From Candidatus Zixiibacteriota bacterium (GTDB taxonomy: Bacteria; Zixibacteria; MSB-5A5; GN15; FEB-12): a DNA stretch of 7,092 bases. Positions 6,159 through 7,092 of this stretch are shown one piece after another. The stretch covers positions 1 through 7,092 of the forward strand of contig DAOWMZ010000087.1 of NCBI GenBank assembly GCA_030642845.1. Direction: 5' to 3'. How positions within the stretch are numbered: the first letter of the stretch is position 1; each line of letters starts with the position of its first letter. The translations under genes were made by a program, and so were the position numbers. Under the pieces are notes generated by a model. That model did no database searches. It was not told the DNA's origin and worked only from the letters and a program-made list of their open reading frames with translations.

Positions 6159-7092
6159 TTAAATATTCTCTTTAGATATATCTGTTGGTGTTCTAATTTG
6201 ATCAGTATGAGGATCAATGTTTCTTAAATATTGGGCAGCCTCTTCGGGACTGGTCGGATTTATATAAAATCCTGACCCCCATTCGAATCCGGCTACTTTG
6301 GTTAATTTCGGCATAATTTCAATATGCCAGTGATAATACTCATGGTGTTCTTTTGATACCGGTCGGGTATGGATAACATAATTAAAGGGAGGATTATTCA
6401 GGGCAATTTTCAAACGAGCAAGGACATCTTTCAAACTATGAGCAAGAACAGTAAAATCAGATTCACTTAATTCAAGGTAGCTTGATTGATGAGTTTTGGG
6501 GAATATCCAGGTTTCAAAGGGGAAACGAGATGCAAAGGGTTCCAGGGCAATAAATGAATCGTAATCCTTTACAATCCGTTCTTTGTCAATTAATTCCTGA
6601 CGGACGATATCACAAAAAACACACCGCTCTTTAAAATCAAAATATTTTTTACTCCCATCAATTTCTTCGACAACTTTTTTAGGAATAATAGGAGTCGCTA
6701 TAAGCTGGCTGTGAGCATGTTCCAATGAGGCTCCGGCAGCAGCACCATGATTCTTGAAGACAAGAATATATTTCAAGCGACGGTCCCTTTCCAGATCAAG
6801 CATTCTTTCCCGATAAGCCCAGAGAACATCCCTGACAGCATTGACATCCATTTCTACCATATCCCTGGAATGATCAGGAGTCTCAACTATTACTTCATGA
6901 GCTCCTATCCCCTGCATTTTATCATAGAGGCCATGCGGTTCCCTGACTAGATTACCTTCGACTTCAAGAGCCGGGTATTTATTGGGAAAGACTCTTAACG
7001 ACCAGCCTTCTTTATTCGGTTCAGTACCCGATTTTCTATAAGCTAAAATTTCAGGCGGTGTGTTCTCTTCATGTCCGGGACAAAAAGGACAC
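6159..7092 (-). CDS. galT: Galactose-1-phosphate uridylyltransferase family protein (5' end outside window)
   Basis: Partial gene: the 310 C-terminal residues are visible. The frame is open to the window edge and begins CPFCPGHEENTPPEI, so an internal ATG at 6917 is not the start; probably 40-50 residues are missing. GalT swaps UMP between UDP-glucose and galactose-1-phosphate through a uridylyl-histidine. By analogy with E. coli GalT, the zinc ligands are Cys1 and Cys4 of the fragment, His74 in TPDHS and His125. HAHSQ (125-129) holds the nucleophile His127 and Gln129, matching HPHGQ. The C-terminal half repeats the HIT-like fold with HWHIEIMP. It also has an extra CVFCD pair (Cys157, Cys160), which suggests a second metal site. 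Family members with adenylyl specificity (ADP-glucose phosphorylase) exist, so the substrate needs care, especially with glgA 2 bp downstream. Transcribed in the same direction as glgA and probably in one operon. Confidence 0.92.
   Translation of the reverse strand, partial: CPFCPGHEENTPPEILAYRKSGTEPNKEGWSLRVFPNKYPALEVEGNLVREPHGLYDKMQGIGAHEVIVETPDHSRDMVEMDVNAVRDVLWAYRERMLDLERDRRLKYILVFKNHGAAAGASLEHAHSQLIATPIIPKKVVEEIDGSKKYFDFKERCVFCDIVRQELIDKERIVKDYDSFIALEPFASRFPFETWIFPKTHQSSYLELSESDFTVLAHSLKDVLARLKIALNNPPFNYVIHTRPVSKEHHEYYHWHIEIMPKLTKVAGFEWGSGFYINPTSPEEAAQYLRNIDPHTDQIRTPTDISKENI

Noticed and set aside
6159..6917. GalT as a complete 252-residue protein starting at the ATG at 6917
   Set aside because: The frame continues upstream with CPFCPGHEE and VFPNKYPALE, both conserved GalT segments, so the gene runs off the window edge.
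6747..6950. Plus-strand frame of 67 codons inside galT
   Set aside because: Antisense to conserved GalT sequence, with no supporting signal.

Overview
The window is AT-rich bacterial DNA with tightly packed genes. Shine-Dalgarno sites are clear (GGAGG before the lipoprotein and the ferredoxin, AGGAG before the glycosyltransferase). The tRNA pair has a sigma-70-like promoter with a perfect TTGACA. A DUF1573 protein, a CBS-type PLP enzyme without CBS domains and a galT-glgA pair suggest a Gram-negative lineage of the Fibrobacteres-Chlorobi-Bacteroidetes (FCB) sphere. The strong Shine-Dalgarno sites and the TTGACA promoter argue against Bacteroidota proper, which rarely use either. This placement is inference and no phylogenetic marker gene is present.

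Left part (1-2060). A lipoprotein gene leaves the window at position 1 on the minus strand. A 187-bp divergent intergenic region separates it from a plus-strand pair, a cysteine synthase/cystathionine beta-synthase-type enzyme and an exported DUF1573 protein 18 bp downstream. The pair ends at a symmetrical hairpin with T-tracts on both strands, which also serves the convergent ferredoxin gene.

Middle part (2074-2766). On the minus strand are a small 2[4Fe-4S] ferredoxin, a 283-bp non-coding stretch with a near-perfect palindrome and short repeats, and tRNA-Cys(GCA) and tRNA-Gly(GCC) with their own promoter.

Right part (2790-7092). A minus-strand operon reads galT (5' end outside the window), glgA (2 bp later) and a GT-C membrane glycosyltransferase with C-terminal TPRs. 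GalT handles hexose-1-phosphate and nucleotide sugars. GlgA polymerises nucleotide-glucose into glycogen. The membrane enzyme probably moves a sugar from a lipid carrier onto an extracytoplasmic acceptor. Together they look like a sugar-nucleotide, storage-glycan and surface-glycan module.

No defence system, mobile element, CRISPR array or clearly new multi-gene system is visible. The points most worth checking are the true substrate of the GalT homologue beside GlgA, the altered active-site motifs of the PLP enzyme, the TTG start of the glycosyltransferase, and the palindromic non-coding region upstream of the ferredoxin.
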